Positions 27,134 to 35,268 of a stretch of 64,000 nucleotides of DNA are shown piece after piece. Every line of letters starts with the position of its first letter. Positions within the stretch are counted from its first letter, which is position 1. A program made the translations under genes and the position numbers. The notes under the pieces are model-generated. The model made no database searches, was not told where the DNA came from, and worked only from the letters and a program-made list of their open reading frames with translations. Origin of the DNA: Agaricicola taiwanensis (GTDB taxonomy: Bacteria; Pseudomonadota; Alphaproteobacteria; Rhizobiales; Methylopilaceae); NCBI RefSeq assembly GCF_014635245.1, contig NZ_BMCP01000001.1, forward strand, positions 124,001 to 188,000, given 5' to 3'.

Positions 27134-29323
27134 ATGTCGCGCAGGATCGTTCTTGCTCCGCTCGCAGCATCGCTGCTCATCGGCACCAGCCTGTCGGCCA
27201 GTGCCGACCCGTTTTTCAACCGCATCGCCACCATGAGCGTCCGCGACAACCTTCCCAACGGCGGCGAAGGGGTCGAGGAAGCCGTTGCCGAAATCATCTC
27301 AGCCTCCGAAGACGGCATGACGCTTGTCTACACCGATGCGCCGGGCAAGCAGGTCGGAATAGTCGATCTCACCGATGCCAGGAAACCCAAGCCGATGGGA
27401 ACCGTCGCGGTCGGCGGTGATCCGACGTCGGTCAAGATCGTCGGCGGCATCGCCTATGTCGCCGTCGACACCACGGAGGACCTTACCAAGCCTTCGGGCA
27501 AGCTCGTTTCCATCGACATCGAGGCCAAGGTTGTCAGGGCCGAATGCGACCTCGGAGGCCAGCCGGATTCGGTGGCATCGAGCAAGGACGGCGGCTTCCT
27601 GGCCATCGCCATGGAAAACCAGCGCGACGAGGAGGTCAACGGCGGCGCCATACCGCAGGCGCCGGGTGGTAGCCTGGTTACGATCAAGCTCGGCGGCGAG
27701 GCGCTGGACTGCGCCGCAGTCAAGACGATCAGCCTCACCGGCCTGACGGACATGGTCGCCGCCGAGGATCCCGAGCCGGAATTCGTCGACATCAACGATA
27801 ACGGCGAAATCGCGCTCACGCTGCAGGAAAACAACGCCATCGCCATCATCGACGGCACGACAGGCGAGGTGAAAAGCCATTTCAGTGCCGGAACGGTCAG
27901 CCTCGACAAGATCGACACGGAAAAGAATGGGGCCATCGAACTCAACGGCTCCATGGCGGATGTCGTGCGTGAGCCGGATGGCATCGCCTGGATCGGCAAC
28001 GATCGCCTGATCACCGCCAATGAAGGCGACTGGAAGGGCGGCACCCGCGGCTTCACCATCTTCAATCGCGATGGTTCGGTTGCCTATGATGCGGGAACGA
28101 GCCTCGAGCATGAGCTCGTCTCGCTCGGCCACTATCCTGAAAAGCGCAACAAGAAGGGCATCGAGATCGAAGGCGTGGCTGTCGGTGAATACAACGGCGA
28201 GACACTGCTGTTCGTCGGTTCCGAGCGCGGTTCGGTGATTGCCGTCTACCGCGACAACGGCAACGAGCCGCAGCTTCTGCAGGTTCTTCCCGGCGGGATT
28301 GGCCCCGAAGGCCTGCTCCCGATCCCCTCGCGCAACCTGTTCGTTGCAGCCACGGAAACCGATCTCACTGAAGACGGTGGCATCGGCGGCCAGGTGGTTG
28401 TCTACGAACGCGGCGAGCATTCAGCTCCCGCCTATCCGACGATCCGCTCCGAAGCCGGTGCCGATGGGCTCCCCATCGCCTGGGGCGCGCTGTCCGGCCT
28501 GGTTGCGGACGCGTCCACACCAGGGCGCCTTTATGCGGTGACCGACAGCGCCTATGGCGCAGCCCCACGGATCCTCACCATCGACGCGGCACAGAAGCCT
28601 GCCCGCATCACCGCCGAGATGACCGTGACCCGCAACGGCTCGGCCGCCGCCGATCTCGACCTCGAAGGCGTGGCGCTGGTGAGCGGCGGCGGCTTCTGGC
28701 TCGCCTCCGAAGGCAATACCAAGGAACGCAAGAACCTGCTGCTGCGCATGGACTCCGAGGGCGCCATTCAGGAGGAAATCGAGCTTCCTGCCGATGTCGC
28801 AGCGAAGGCCACGGCCTCTGGATATGAAGGCGTCGCGGTGACGGGTGAAGGGGAAGACCAGCTGATCTGGCTTGCCCAGCAGCGTCCCTGGAAGGATGAC
28901 GCGGAAAACGAGGTGAAGCTCTTCGCCTACAAGCCTGCCACGAAGGAATGGTCGGCTGTTCGCTACCCGCTTGATCCGAAGGGCGCGGGATGGGTCGGCC
29001 TTTCCGAAATCACCGCTGCCGGCGACCGCGTCATCCTGATCGAACGCGACAATCTGCTCGGCAGCGCCGCCAAGCTGAAGAAGCTTTACGCCGTGGCACT
29101 GGCAGACATGATGCCTGCGCCCCTCGGTGGCGAGCTGCCGCTGGTGACCAAGACGGAAGTGTATGACTTCCTGCCTGCTCTTCAGGCGCCGATGGGCTAT
29201 GTCCTCGACAAGGTGGAAGGCTTCGCCGTGGACGCAAATGGTGATGCCTTCGCCGTCACCGACAATGACGGCGTGGACGACTCCTCGGGCGAAACCCAGT
29301 TCCTGTGGCTGGGCAAGCTCTGA
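27134..29323 (+). CDS. exported esterase-like/phytase-like beta-propeller protein
   Basis: The 729-residue protein has a signal peptide (about 1-24, RRIVLAPLAASLLIGTSLSASA) and two regions: an N-terminal seven-bladed-propeller-like part (about 30-390; TPMGTVAVGGDPTS, NNAIAIIDGTTGEV, GFTIFNRDGSVAYDAGTSLE) of the choice-of-anchor I type, and a C-terminal esterase-like/phytase domain (about 400-729; GRLYAVTDSAYGAAPRILTID, ADLDLEGVAL, DKVEGFAVDANGDAFAVTDNDGVDDS). Homologues are secreted phosphatase or esterase candidates. ATG at 27134 follows GAGGA; the frame upstream is unconserved. A Pho-box candidate upstream suggests phosphate starvation control. A 13-bp hairpin follows the gene. Confidence 0.85.
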   Translation: MSRRIVLAPLAASLLIGTSLSASADPFFNRIATMSVRDNLPNGGEGVEEAVAEIISASEDGMTLVYTDAPGKQVGIVDLTDARKPKPMGTVAVGGDPTSVKIVGGIAYVAVDTTEDLTKPSGKLVSIDIEAKVVRAECDLGGQPDSVASSKDGGFLAIAMENQRDEEVNGGAIPQAPGGSLVTIKLGGEALDCAAVKTISLTGLTDMVAAEDPEPEFVDINDNGEIALTLQENNAIAIIDGTTGEVKSHFSAGTVSLDKIDTEKNGAIELNGSMADVVREPDGIAWIGNDRLITANEGDWKGGTRGFTIFNRDGSVAYDAGTSLEHELVSLGHYPEKRNKKGIEIEGVAVGEYNGETLLFVGSERGSVIAVYRDNGNEPQLLQVLPGGIGPEGLLPIPSRNLFVAATETDLTEDGGIGGQVVVYERGEHSAPAYPTIRSEAGADGLPIAWGALSGLVADASTPGRLYAVTDSAYGAAPRILTIDAAQKPARITAEMTVTRNGSAAADLDLEGVALVSGGGFWLASEGNTKERKNLLLRMDSEGAIQEEIELPADVAAKATASGYEGVAVTGEGEDQLIWLAQQRPWKDDAENEVKLFAYKPATKEWSAVRYPLDPKGAGWVGLSEITAAGDRVILIERDNLLGSAAKLKKLYAVALADMMPAPLGGELPLVTKTEVYDFLPALQAPMGYVLDKVEGFAVDANGDAFAVTDNDGVDDSSGETQFLWLGKL

Positions 29324-29362
29324 GATCGTGACGTTCTGAAAAAAGCGATTGCTCCGATCAAA

Positions 29363-29391
29363 TGGGGGAGGTCACCACGTGACCTCCCCCA
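29363..29391 (+). terminator. hairpin after the phytase-like gene
   Basis: TGGGGGAGGTCAC (29363-29375) pairs perfectly with GTGACCTCCCCCA (29379-29391) around a three-base loop. No T-run follows. It lies 39 bases past the stop and upstream of the convergent gene end at 29451, so it may serve both directions. Confidence 0.65.
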
Positions 29392-29450
29392 GAGCTCATA
29401 AGTGCCGTTCAGGCACTCGCTGTGTCCCGTCCCGACGCTTGCCGGCCAAA

Positions 29451-30737
29451 TCAAAGCCGCTCCCGGACGCCTGATATGTCGAGCAGATACATCTGCCTCG
29501 ATCCCTCATGGACTGAATCGATGCAGACCATGTTGTTGCTTCGGCTCCAGCGCGGGTGAAGATCGCAGCGGTTGTGTTTGCCCAGATCAGAGGGCGTATA
29601 AAAGGCGCCTAGGTCGTACCGGCGATCCTTGTGGGTATCGAAAAGGAACAGGGCGCGCTGGTTGGTCCTGTCGTCCGGGTAGGTGTCCGACAGCATCCAG
29701 CGACCGTCGCGGCCATAGGTCATATGGCCGTTCTCCGTTAAAATACCGCGGCCGATGACTGTTACAGCGCCGCTTCGATCATCATAGAGCTGGTAGTGAA
29801 TCTCACCGTCGTGAGGCCCCCAGACGATGATCTCGTCATCCGATTTCCAAAGAGGATGGGAGATCTGGTAGATAGATTTCTCATAGTCGAAGGTGCCGTG
29901 CTGGCTGGGATCATAATCTGCTTCCAGCTGGGGCAGAGGATGATCGGTGTCCTCCAACAGCCTCAGATCGGAACCGTCTCCGTTCATCGTGAAGAGACGA
30001 TGCAGATAGCAGAACTCGTCGTCGGGCCGTTCCGTCCAGCGGTGAATGAACAGGAAGCGGGTGCCTGACGGATTGACCTCCATATGGGTGATCCAGTGCA
30101 TGGCCTTGTCCATGGAAGGCACGTGCTGGAAGTCGAAGAGCTGGCGAAGCGACAGGATGAGTTCGGTTTTGCCCGTCGCGATGTCCATGCGCCAGACGCC
30201 GTCGTCCTCGGGCGCGAGCTCCAGCTCAGGCTCCTGTTCCGTCGCCAGATAGCCGATCGTTTTATGCGTGGCGATGAATCGGGAATAGTTCAAGGTTAGC
30301 GCAAACGCCCCGTTCGGCGCCATCACATAGATGGGCAGCGGCAATTCATAGCTTTCGCCGCTGGCCGGATCGACAACGGTGGAGCGGAAGTCGGGGTAGA
30401 CATTGGCGGGGCCGGACGCACCGGTCGCCCGGGTGTTATAGATGATCTTGCCCGTTGATCCCACCCATTGCAGCTGGCAGCCCATCTGCCAGTTCCAGGC
30501 GGTCGTCTCGCCCAGCTTGTGCCAGCGGTCGCCATCCTGCAGATCGAAATATCCGACCTCTGCCACCTCCTTGCCGGTGAGGTTACCGGTAAACATCGGT
30601 GTGCGGTTGGCGAGCAGAAACCGGTCATCGACACTGAAATTGGTCTTGTTGTAATAGCCGAAAAAGCTGTTCAGCTTGCCGTCTCCGACCTGCCTTATGG
30701 GTACTTGCCTGCTGATGTCAGCGATCCCGAACGTCAT
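29451..30737 (-). CDS. PD40/oligogalacturonide-lyase-like beta-propeller protein
   Basis: A 428-residue cytoplasmic protein without signal peptide, built of WD40/PD40-like blades. Repeated patterns such as HPLWKSDDEIIVWGPHDG, HPRWSRSNNMVCIDS and HMEVNPSGTRFLFIHRW, with SRQMYLLDIS at the end, resemble TolB-like propellers and Pectate_lyase22/oligogalacturonide lyases. I cannot assign the catalytic residues, so a lyase function is not claimed. ATG at 30737 has GGAGAG upstream; the longer frame overlaps the aminotransferase. The upstream genes encode an aminotransferase and an SDR, so a catabolic enzyme of an unknown acidic substrate is plausible. Confidence 0.7.
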   Translation of the reverse strand: MTFGIADISRQVPIRQVGDGKLNSFFGYYNKTNFSVDDRFLLANRTPMFTGNLTGKEVAEVGYFDLQDGDRWHKLGETTAWNWQMGCQLQWVGSTGKIIYNTRATGASGPANVYPDFRSTVVDPASGESYELPLPIYVMAPNGAFALTLNYSRFIATHKTIGYLATEQEPELELAPEDDGVWRMDIATGKTELILSLRQLFDFQHVPSMDKAMHWITHMEVNPSGTRFLFIHRWTERPDDEFCYLHRLFTMNGDGSDLRLLEDTDHPLPQLEADYDPSQHGTFDYEKSIYQISHPLWKSDDEIIVWGPHDGEIHYQLYDDRSGAVTVIGRGILTENGHMTYGRDGRWMLSDTYPDDRTNQRALFLFDTHKDRRYDLGAFYTPSDLGKHNRCDLHPRWSRSNNMVCIDSVHEGSRQMYLLDISGVRERL

Positions 30738-30763
30738 TGCTCTCTCCCCATTCATGAATCTTG

Positions 30764-31957
30764 CTACCTGAGCTGCGACAGGAAGGCGTGCATCCGGTTC
30801 ATGGCCGTATTGATGATCTCTTCGCTCGTCGCGAACGACATGCGGAAGAACCCCGGCTGCAGGAACGACGAGCCAGGAATGACCGCAATTTCCGCCTGCT
30901 CGAGCAGCGCTTCGCAGAAGCTGTTGTCGTCGGTGATCGTCATGCCACCGACCTTTTTGCCGTAGGTCTGGCGGATATCGGCAAAGATGTAGAAGGCGCC
31001 CTGAGGCGGGATGTAGCGGATATGGGGCATTTCGGAGAGCCGGCGGGTGATGAGATCTTTGCGGATCTGATAGCGGTCGCGCATCTGATCGATTTCCGCC
31101 TGGCCGTTTCTCAGACCACCCAGCGCCGCCCATTGCGCGATGGAACTGGCGCCGGAGGTGTTGTGACCCTGCAGCATGGTCATGCGCTTGATGAGATCCT
31201 GCGGGCCGATGGCAAAGCCGATACGCCAGCCGGTCATCGCCAGGGCCTTGCTTGCGCCATTGATGTGCAGCATCCGATCGCGCGCCTGCGGGCACAGATT
31301 GAGTGGGTTCCGGTAGACGAGCCCGTCGAAGATGATGCGCTCGTAGATTTCATCATTGATGATGGTGAAGTCGAACTCGATGGCGAGCTGGCACAGCCCA
31401 GTGACGAGCTCGTCACTGAAGATGCGCCCGGATGGGTTGTTGGGAGTATTCAGGATCAGCACCCGGGTGCGCGGCGTGATCGCAGCCCTGATATCGTCCA
31501 GGCTGAAATCAAGAGTTTCGGGATCAGTCTCCACGACGACCGGTGTGGCGTCGCACAGGCGGATCTGTTCGACATAGCTGACAAAGGCGGGAGCGATGAG
31601 TATTGCCTCATCGCCTGGATCAAGCAGCGCGGCGCAGGCCTCGAAGATCAAGGGTTTTGCCCCCGATCCGACGATGACCTCGGTGGCAGCGTAGTCCAGA
31701 TCGAAGCGGTCCTTGTAATATTTGGCGACTTCCGCCCGCAGCTCGTTGAGACCCGCCGCCGGAGTATAGAAGGTCTTTCCGGCCTCGATCGCCGCCTTCG
31801 CGGCCTCCATGACCGAGGGAGGCGACACGAAATCCGGTTCACCCGTGGAAAGCGATATGATATCGCGCCCCTGCCGGCGCAGGTCTGCCGCCCGTTCGGA
31901 AGCCATCCGCGTGGCGGCGGGCTGCAGGCGCTTGAGACGTTCGGCAATCCGAACCAT
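30764..31957 (-). CDS. PLP-dependent class I/II aminotransferase
   Basis: A 397-residue aminotransferase of the AspC fold. Residues seen: ISLSTGEPDFVSPPSV (substrate region), VLILNTPNNPSGRIFS (the N and P-N-P-x-N-P-S-G region), and SKALAMTGWRIGFAIGP, with the PLP lysine in SKALAMTGWR. Such enzymes transfer amino groups from aspartate-like or broad donors; specificity is not predictable. It follows the SDR by 39 bases on the same strand. Confidence 0.92.
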   Translation of the reverse strand: MVRIAERLKRLQPAATRMASERAADLRRQGRDIISLSTGEPDFVSPPSVMEAAKAAIEAGKTFYTPAAGLNELRAEVAKYYKDRFDLDYAATEVIVGSGAKPLIFEACAALLDPGDEAILIAPAFVSYVEQIRLCDATPVVVETDPETLDFSLDDIRAAITPRTRVLILNTPNNPSGRIFSDELVTGLCQLAIEFDFTIINDEIYERIIFDGLVYRNPLNLCPQARDRMLHINGASKALAMTGWRIGFAIGPQDLIKRMTMLQGHNTSGASSIAQWAALGGLRNGQAEIDQMRDRYQIRKDLITRRLSEMPHIRYIPPQGAFYIFADIRQTYGKKVGGMTITDDNSFCEALLEQAEIAVIPGSSFLQPGFFRMSFATSEEIINTAMNRMHAFLSQLR

Positions 31958-31996
31958 GGCGGTGTCCTCTGGCTGGTGCCTCTAGGGATGAAGTGA

Positions 31997-32737
31997 TCAG
32001 GTTGTCTGGCCGCCGTTGGCGGCGATCATCTGCCCGTTGACGAACCGTGCTTGCGGCGAAGCAAGGAAGGTGACGACCGCGGCGATGTCCTCAGGCTCCG
32101 CCATGAACCCAACCGGAATGCCGGCGAGCTTCTTGGGATCATCTGCGGCCCCCCCCTCGGTCAGCGTCTGCCCTGGAGACACCGCGTTCACGGTTATCCC
32201 CTTTGGACCGAATTCCGTTGCCAGAGCTTTCGTCAGTCCCCAGATCCCATGTTTGGCTGCGGAAATATGAGCGCCCTCGAAATAGCCCTGGATCGACTTC
32301 ATTCCCGTCATGCTGACGATCCGCCCCCACCCCTTTTGCACCATGCCGGGCAGAAAGGCCTGAGAGGTGCGAAATGCGGCGGTCAGGCTGGTGTCGACGA
32401 CCGCCTGCCAGTCCTCCTCTTTCACGCCCAGGAATGGACTGTGAGGTCGAACGGCTGCGTTGTTGACGAGGATGTCCACCGTGTGGAATTCGCCGAGCGC
32501 TCTGTCAGCTATTCCCGAAATTGCCTTCGGATCGCGCATGTCGCCCATAGCGATGAGCGCCCTCGCACCCTGCGCTTCTACAAGAGCTGCGGTCTGCTCA
32601 CAGCTTTCACGGCTTGTCGCGCCGTTGACGATCACGTTGCAGCCCAGCCGCGCCAGCCCCACCGCGACCGCACGCCCGATATTGCGTCCCGATCCAGAAA
32701 CAAAGGCCGTCTTGCCGGCTAAAGTTTTGTCGCTCAT
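31997..32737 (-). CDS. short-chain dehydrogenase/reductase
   Basis: A 246-residue classical SDR: cofactor motif TAFVSGSGRNIGRAVA (about residue 10-25), NNAAVRPHSPF after the strand LVNNAA, and the catalytic site with SMTGMKSIQGYFEGAHISAAKHG, where the tyrosine position reads H-I-S-A-A-K instead of the usual Y-x-x-x-K. The active tyrosine is therefore not in its normal place (the nearby Y in QGYFEG is off register), which makes classic hydroxyl oxidation uncertain. It is first in a reverse-strand set with the aminotransferase and propeller, divergent from a GntR gene. Confidence 0.83.
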   Translation of the reverse strand: MSDKTLAGKTAFVSGSGRNIGRAVAVGLARLGCNVIVNGATSRESCEQTAALVEAQGARALIAMGDMRDPKAISGIADRALGEFHTVDILVNNAAVRPHSPFLGVKEEDWQAVVDTSLTAAFRTSQAFLPGMVQKGWGRIVSMTGMKSIQGYFEGAHISAAKHGIWGLTKALATEFGPKGITVNAVSPGQTLTEGGAADDPKKLAGIPVGFMAEPEDIAAVVTFLASPQARFVNGQMIAANGGQTT

Positions 32738-32914
32738 CTGGCTTCTCTCTCCGTCCCAAACGTCTTGAAATCACGGCGCGGCGTGGACGCCGGACGACAT
32801 GCGGCCGGATAAGCCGCCGACCACAAGCCGAGCTGGACCCGCGGCCGTCTCATCAGCTGCACGATGATCGCGAAGCCCGACCCTTCAGTGTAAGGATGGC
32901 AGCTGTAGACCGAT

Positions 32915-32933
32915 TGTCAACAAACCGTTGACA
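32915..32933. promoter_or_regulatory. palindromic operator candidate in the SDR-GntR gap
   Basis: TGTCAAC and GTTGACA, exact inverted 7-base arms with five bases between (TGTCAAC-AAACC-GTTGACA), lie 12 bases before the start of the GntR gene at 32945 and 178 bases from the divergent SDR. This fits a FadR-type operator that would repress both directions. Confidence 0.5.
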
Positions 32934-32944
32934 GACATGGATCG

Positions 32945-33637
32945 ATGGCATTGCATGGCGTCATGAGTACCGATGAAAAAGCCATGGAAGCCGTCACGGA
33001 GCGGCGCGATCGCACGCTTACCCTGGTCGCCCGCGACAGATTGGAAGAGCTTATCCTGACGGGCGAGCTGCAGGCCGGCTCGCGCCTGAACGAGCTCACG
33101 CTTTCCAGGCAACTGGGCGTCAGCAGGGGCCCCATCCGCGAAGCCGCCAGACTTCTGGAGAGAGACGGGCTGGTTTCCTCGATCGCGAACCAGGGTGTCT
33201 TCGTCCGGCAGCTTTCGGTCGAGGACGCTGTGGAACTCTATGAGATGCGTGCGGTGATCGCCGGCTATGCTTGCAGCTGTCTCGCAAAGCGTGCCGGCAA
33301 GGAAGAAAAGGCCGAATTGCGCCGCTTGGTAGAGGAAATGGACCAGTGTATCATCGAGGTGCGCGAAGACGACTACTTTGTCCTTAATCTCAGATTTCAC
33401 GATCGCATCGCAGAGCTGTCGGGAGGGCGCAGGACCTCAGAGCTTTACAGTTCCCTCGGCAAGGAGGTGCGCCTTCTGAGGCGGCGCGTGTTGCGCGGGA
33501 AAGATGCCATGGAGTTCTCCAATGGCGAGCACAAGGAAATTCTGAAGGCGATCGAGCTTGGTGACGTGGCGACGGCGCGAGATGCCGCTGAACAGCACCA
33601 CATCAGCGGCAAGCGCCGCTGGCTGGAGACACTCTGA
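32945..33637 (+). CDS. GntR-family (FadR/FCD) transcriptional regulator
   Basis: A 230-residue regulator: N-terminal winged helix (about 25-90; LEELILTGELQAGSRLNELTLSRQLGVSRGPIREAARLLERDGLV) and a C-terminal FCD effector-binding helical domain (about 95-220; VEDAVELYEMRAVIAGYACSC, FVLNLRFHDRIAEL). ATG at 32945 is used; an in-frame ATG at 32963 is possible. It is divergent from the SDR and 87 bases upstream of tctC, so it probably controls the TctCBA transporter and the catabolic set. A palindrome lies just upstream. Confidence 0.9.
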   Translation: MALHGVMSTDEKAMEAVTERRDRTLTLVARDRLEELILTGELQAGSRLNELTLSRQLGVSRGPIREAARLLERDGLVSSIANQGVFVRQLSVEDAVELYEMRAVIAGYACSCLAKRAGKEEKAELRRLVEEMDQCIIEVREDDYFVLNLRFHDRIAELSGGRRTSELYSSLGKEVRLLRRRVLRGKDAMEFSNGEHKEILKAIELGDVATARDAAEQHHISGKRRWLETL

Positions 33638-33724
33638 TGAAAGCTTAAAGGGTGTTGGGGCCAGGAAAAGAGCTCCAGCACTTACAAAAAGGCGGTGGTC
33701 CGCCAAAAAAGGGGAGGAATGCAA

Positions 33725-34708
33725 ATGATACGGCATACGATAAGGCATGCCGCGGGTTTCAGGGCACGCGCCCTGGCATTCGCTTGCGTCGCCGGCTTGC
33801 TCGGCACGGTTCCCGCGCTCGCGGACTATCCAGACAAAAAGCTCAACTGGACGATCGCTTTCGGACCTGGTGGCGGTAACGACATCATGGCCCGGACCAT
33901 GGTCGAAATCATCAATAAGTACAAACTCTACCCCGGCGATATCGAACTTCAGAACCGGGCAGGAGGTAGCGGCGCGGTCGGGTGGGGGCATCTCTACTCG
34001 AAGTCCGGCAGCGACTACGATATCTCGACCACTTCTGGCAGTTTCATAACGACACCGCTTCAGGCCAACACGCCCTGGAAGCCTGCTGATTTCACACCCG
34101 TCGCCCTGCTTGCAACCGACGATCTGGCTCTTGTCGTCCACGGCAAGTCGAAGTGGAACACCATTGAAGAATTCATCGCTGACGCCAAGAAGAAGCCACC
34201 CACAATAGCCGGCACCGGCACGGTTAATGTCGATTTCATCGTTCCGAAGATCTTTTCTGAAAAAGCCGGCTTCGACATCAAATACATCTCGTTCAACGCC
34301 ATGGGCGACATGACAACGGCCCTGCTCTCGAACGCGGTAGACGCCATGGTCAGCAATCCAGGCGAGATCGTCGGCATGGTTGAATCCAAGGACATGAAGG
34401 CCCTCGTTTACAGCGGAGAAAAGACCCCCGAGGCTCTTGGACCGGTGCCGACCATGAAGGAGAAGGGATATGACGTCGGCGTCTCCATGCCGCGCGGGGT
34501 GATCCTTGCTCCCGGCGCGTCGCAGGAGGCGAAGGACTTCTGGATCAAGACCTTCCAGAAGATCGTCGAAACACCCGAATGGCAGAAGTACATCGAGTCG
34601 AACTTTCTGACCGAAAACATCAAGTATGGCGATGACTTCGCCAGCTTCCTCGAAACCACGCAGGATGGATTCGAGAAAGTGCTGCGAGAGCAGGGCGCCA
34701 TCAAGTAA
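33725..34708 (+). CDS. TctC-type tripartite tricarboxylate transporter substrate-binding protein
   Basis: A 327-residue periplasmic binding protein with a signal peptide (about 1-32, ALAFACVAGLLGTVPALA). The mature part opens YPDKKLNWTIAFGPGGGNDIMART, in which FGPGGGND is the TctC/Bug signature. ATG at 33725 has GGAGG seven bases upstream; ATGs further upstream are too close to or before that site. Bug proteins bind carboxylates or other acids. It is first of the tctC-tctB-tctA set, with a GntR gene upstream. Confidence 0.9.
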   Translation: MIRHTIRHAAGFRARALAFACVAGLLGTVPALADYPDKKLNWTIAFGPGGGNDIMARTMVEIINKYKLYPGDIELQNRAGGSGAVGWGHLYSKSGSDYDISTTSGSFITTPLQANTPWKPADFTPVALLATDDLALVVHGKSKWNTIEEFIADAKKKPPTIAGTGTVNVDFIVPKIFSEKAGFDIKYISFNAMGDMTTALLSNAVDAMVSNPGEIVGMVESKDMKALVYSGEKTPEALGPVPTMKEKGYDVGVSMPRGVILAPGASQEAKDFWIKTFQKIVETPEWQKYIESNFLTENIKYGDDFASFLETTQDGFEKVLREQGAIK

Positions 34709-34774
34709 GTCGCAGCCCCTTCGGTTGGCCGCTGGCTCCCTCGGCGCCGGCGGCCTAAAGCAGAAAGCAGCAAC

Positions 34775-35227
34775 ATGCGCATTGTTTTTCTGGCGTTGCT
34801 CCTGACGGCGAGCTTGCTCTATTCCTATTATGCCTATGACACCTTGTCCTTTCTGACGACGACCGGTCGTCTCGGACCCGGTTTCTTTCCGCGCATCATC
34901 GGCACGCTTCTCGTTGTCCTGTGCCTGGCAGCCCTCATAAGTGATCGGCGTTCGGCCGCCGACGAAGGCGATATTGGTGTGGCGGCAGACGCCTGGTCCG
35001 TTGCCGCGATGGTCCTGGCGAGCATTGGCTACCTTGTGGCCTTGCGGTTGGTCGGCGGCGTCGTGGGGACGGTCATATTTCTGCTGGTCATCCTGTCGAT
35101 CTTCAACAGAGGCCGGTATTTTCTCAACGCCACCCTGTCGGTGGCGGTGCCGGCCTGCCTCTACCTGCTCTTCGTCGTGACGCTCAACGCGGACATGCCG
35201 GAAGGACTTCTGCCACTGCCATTCTGA
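34775..35227 (+). CDS. TctB-type tripartite tricarboxylate transporter small membrane subunit
   Basis: A 150-residue protein with four hydrophobic segments (about 3-22, 40-58, 78-98, 105-145), of the TctB type; the N-terminal MRIVFLALLLTASLLYSYYAY and GRLGPGFFPRIIGTLLVVLC are typical (the GPGFFPR motif is the family mark). It lies between tctC and tctA, and its stop overlaps a potential ATG at 35227 of tctA. Confidence 0.85.
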   Translation: MRIVFLALLLTASLLYSYYAYDTLSFLTTTGRLGPGFFPRIIGTLLVVLCLAALISDRRSAADEGDIGVAADAWSVAAMVLASIGYLVALRLVGGVVGTVIFLLVILSIFNRGRYFLNATLSVAVPACLYLLFVVTLNADMPEGLLPLPF

Positions 35228-35268
35228 TGGCGGCACGGCGGCTGCGGCCGCAAAAGGAGCTTCGCTTC

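Noticed and set aside
30738-31295. 5' extension of the beta-propeller gene frame
   Set aside because: It overlaps the aminotransferase in another frame, and a good ribosome-binding site precedes ATG 30737.
33691-33704. GGCGG-TGGT-CCGCC hairpin flanked by A-runs before tctC
   Set aside because: Only a 5-bp stem; the T-run would be on the reverse strand, where nothing is transcribed toward it.
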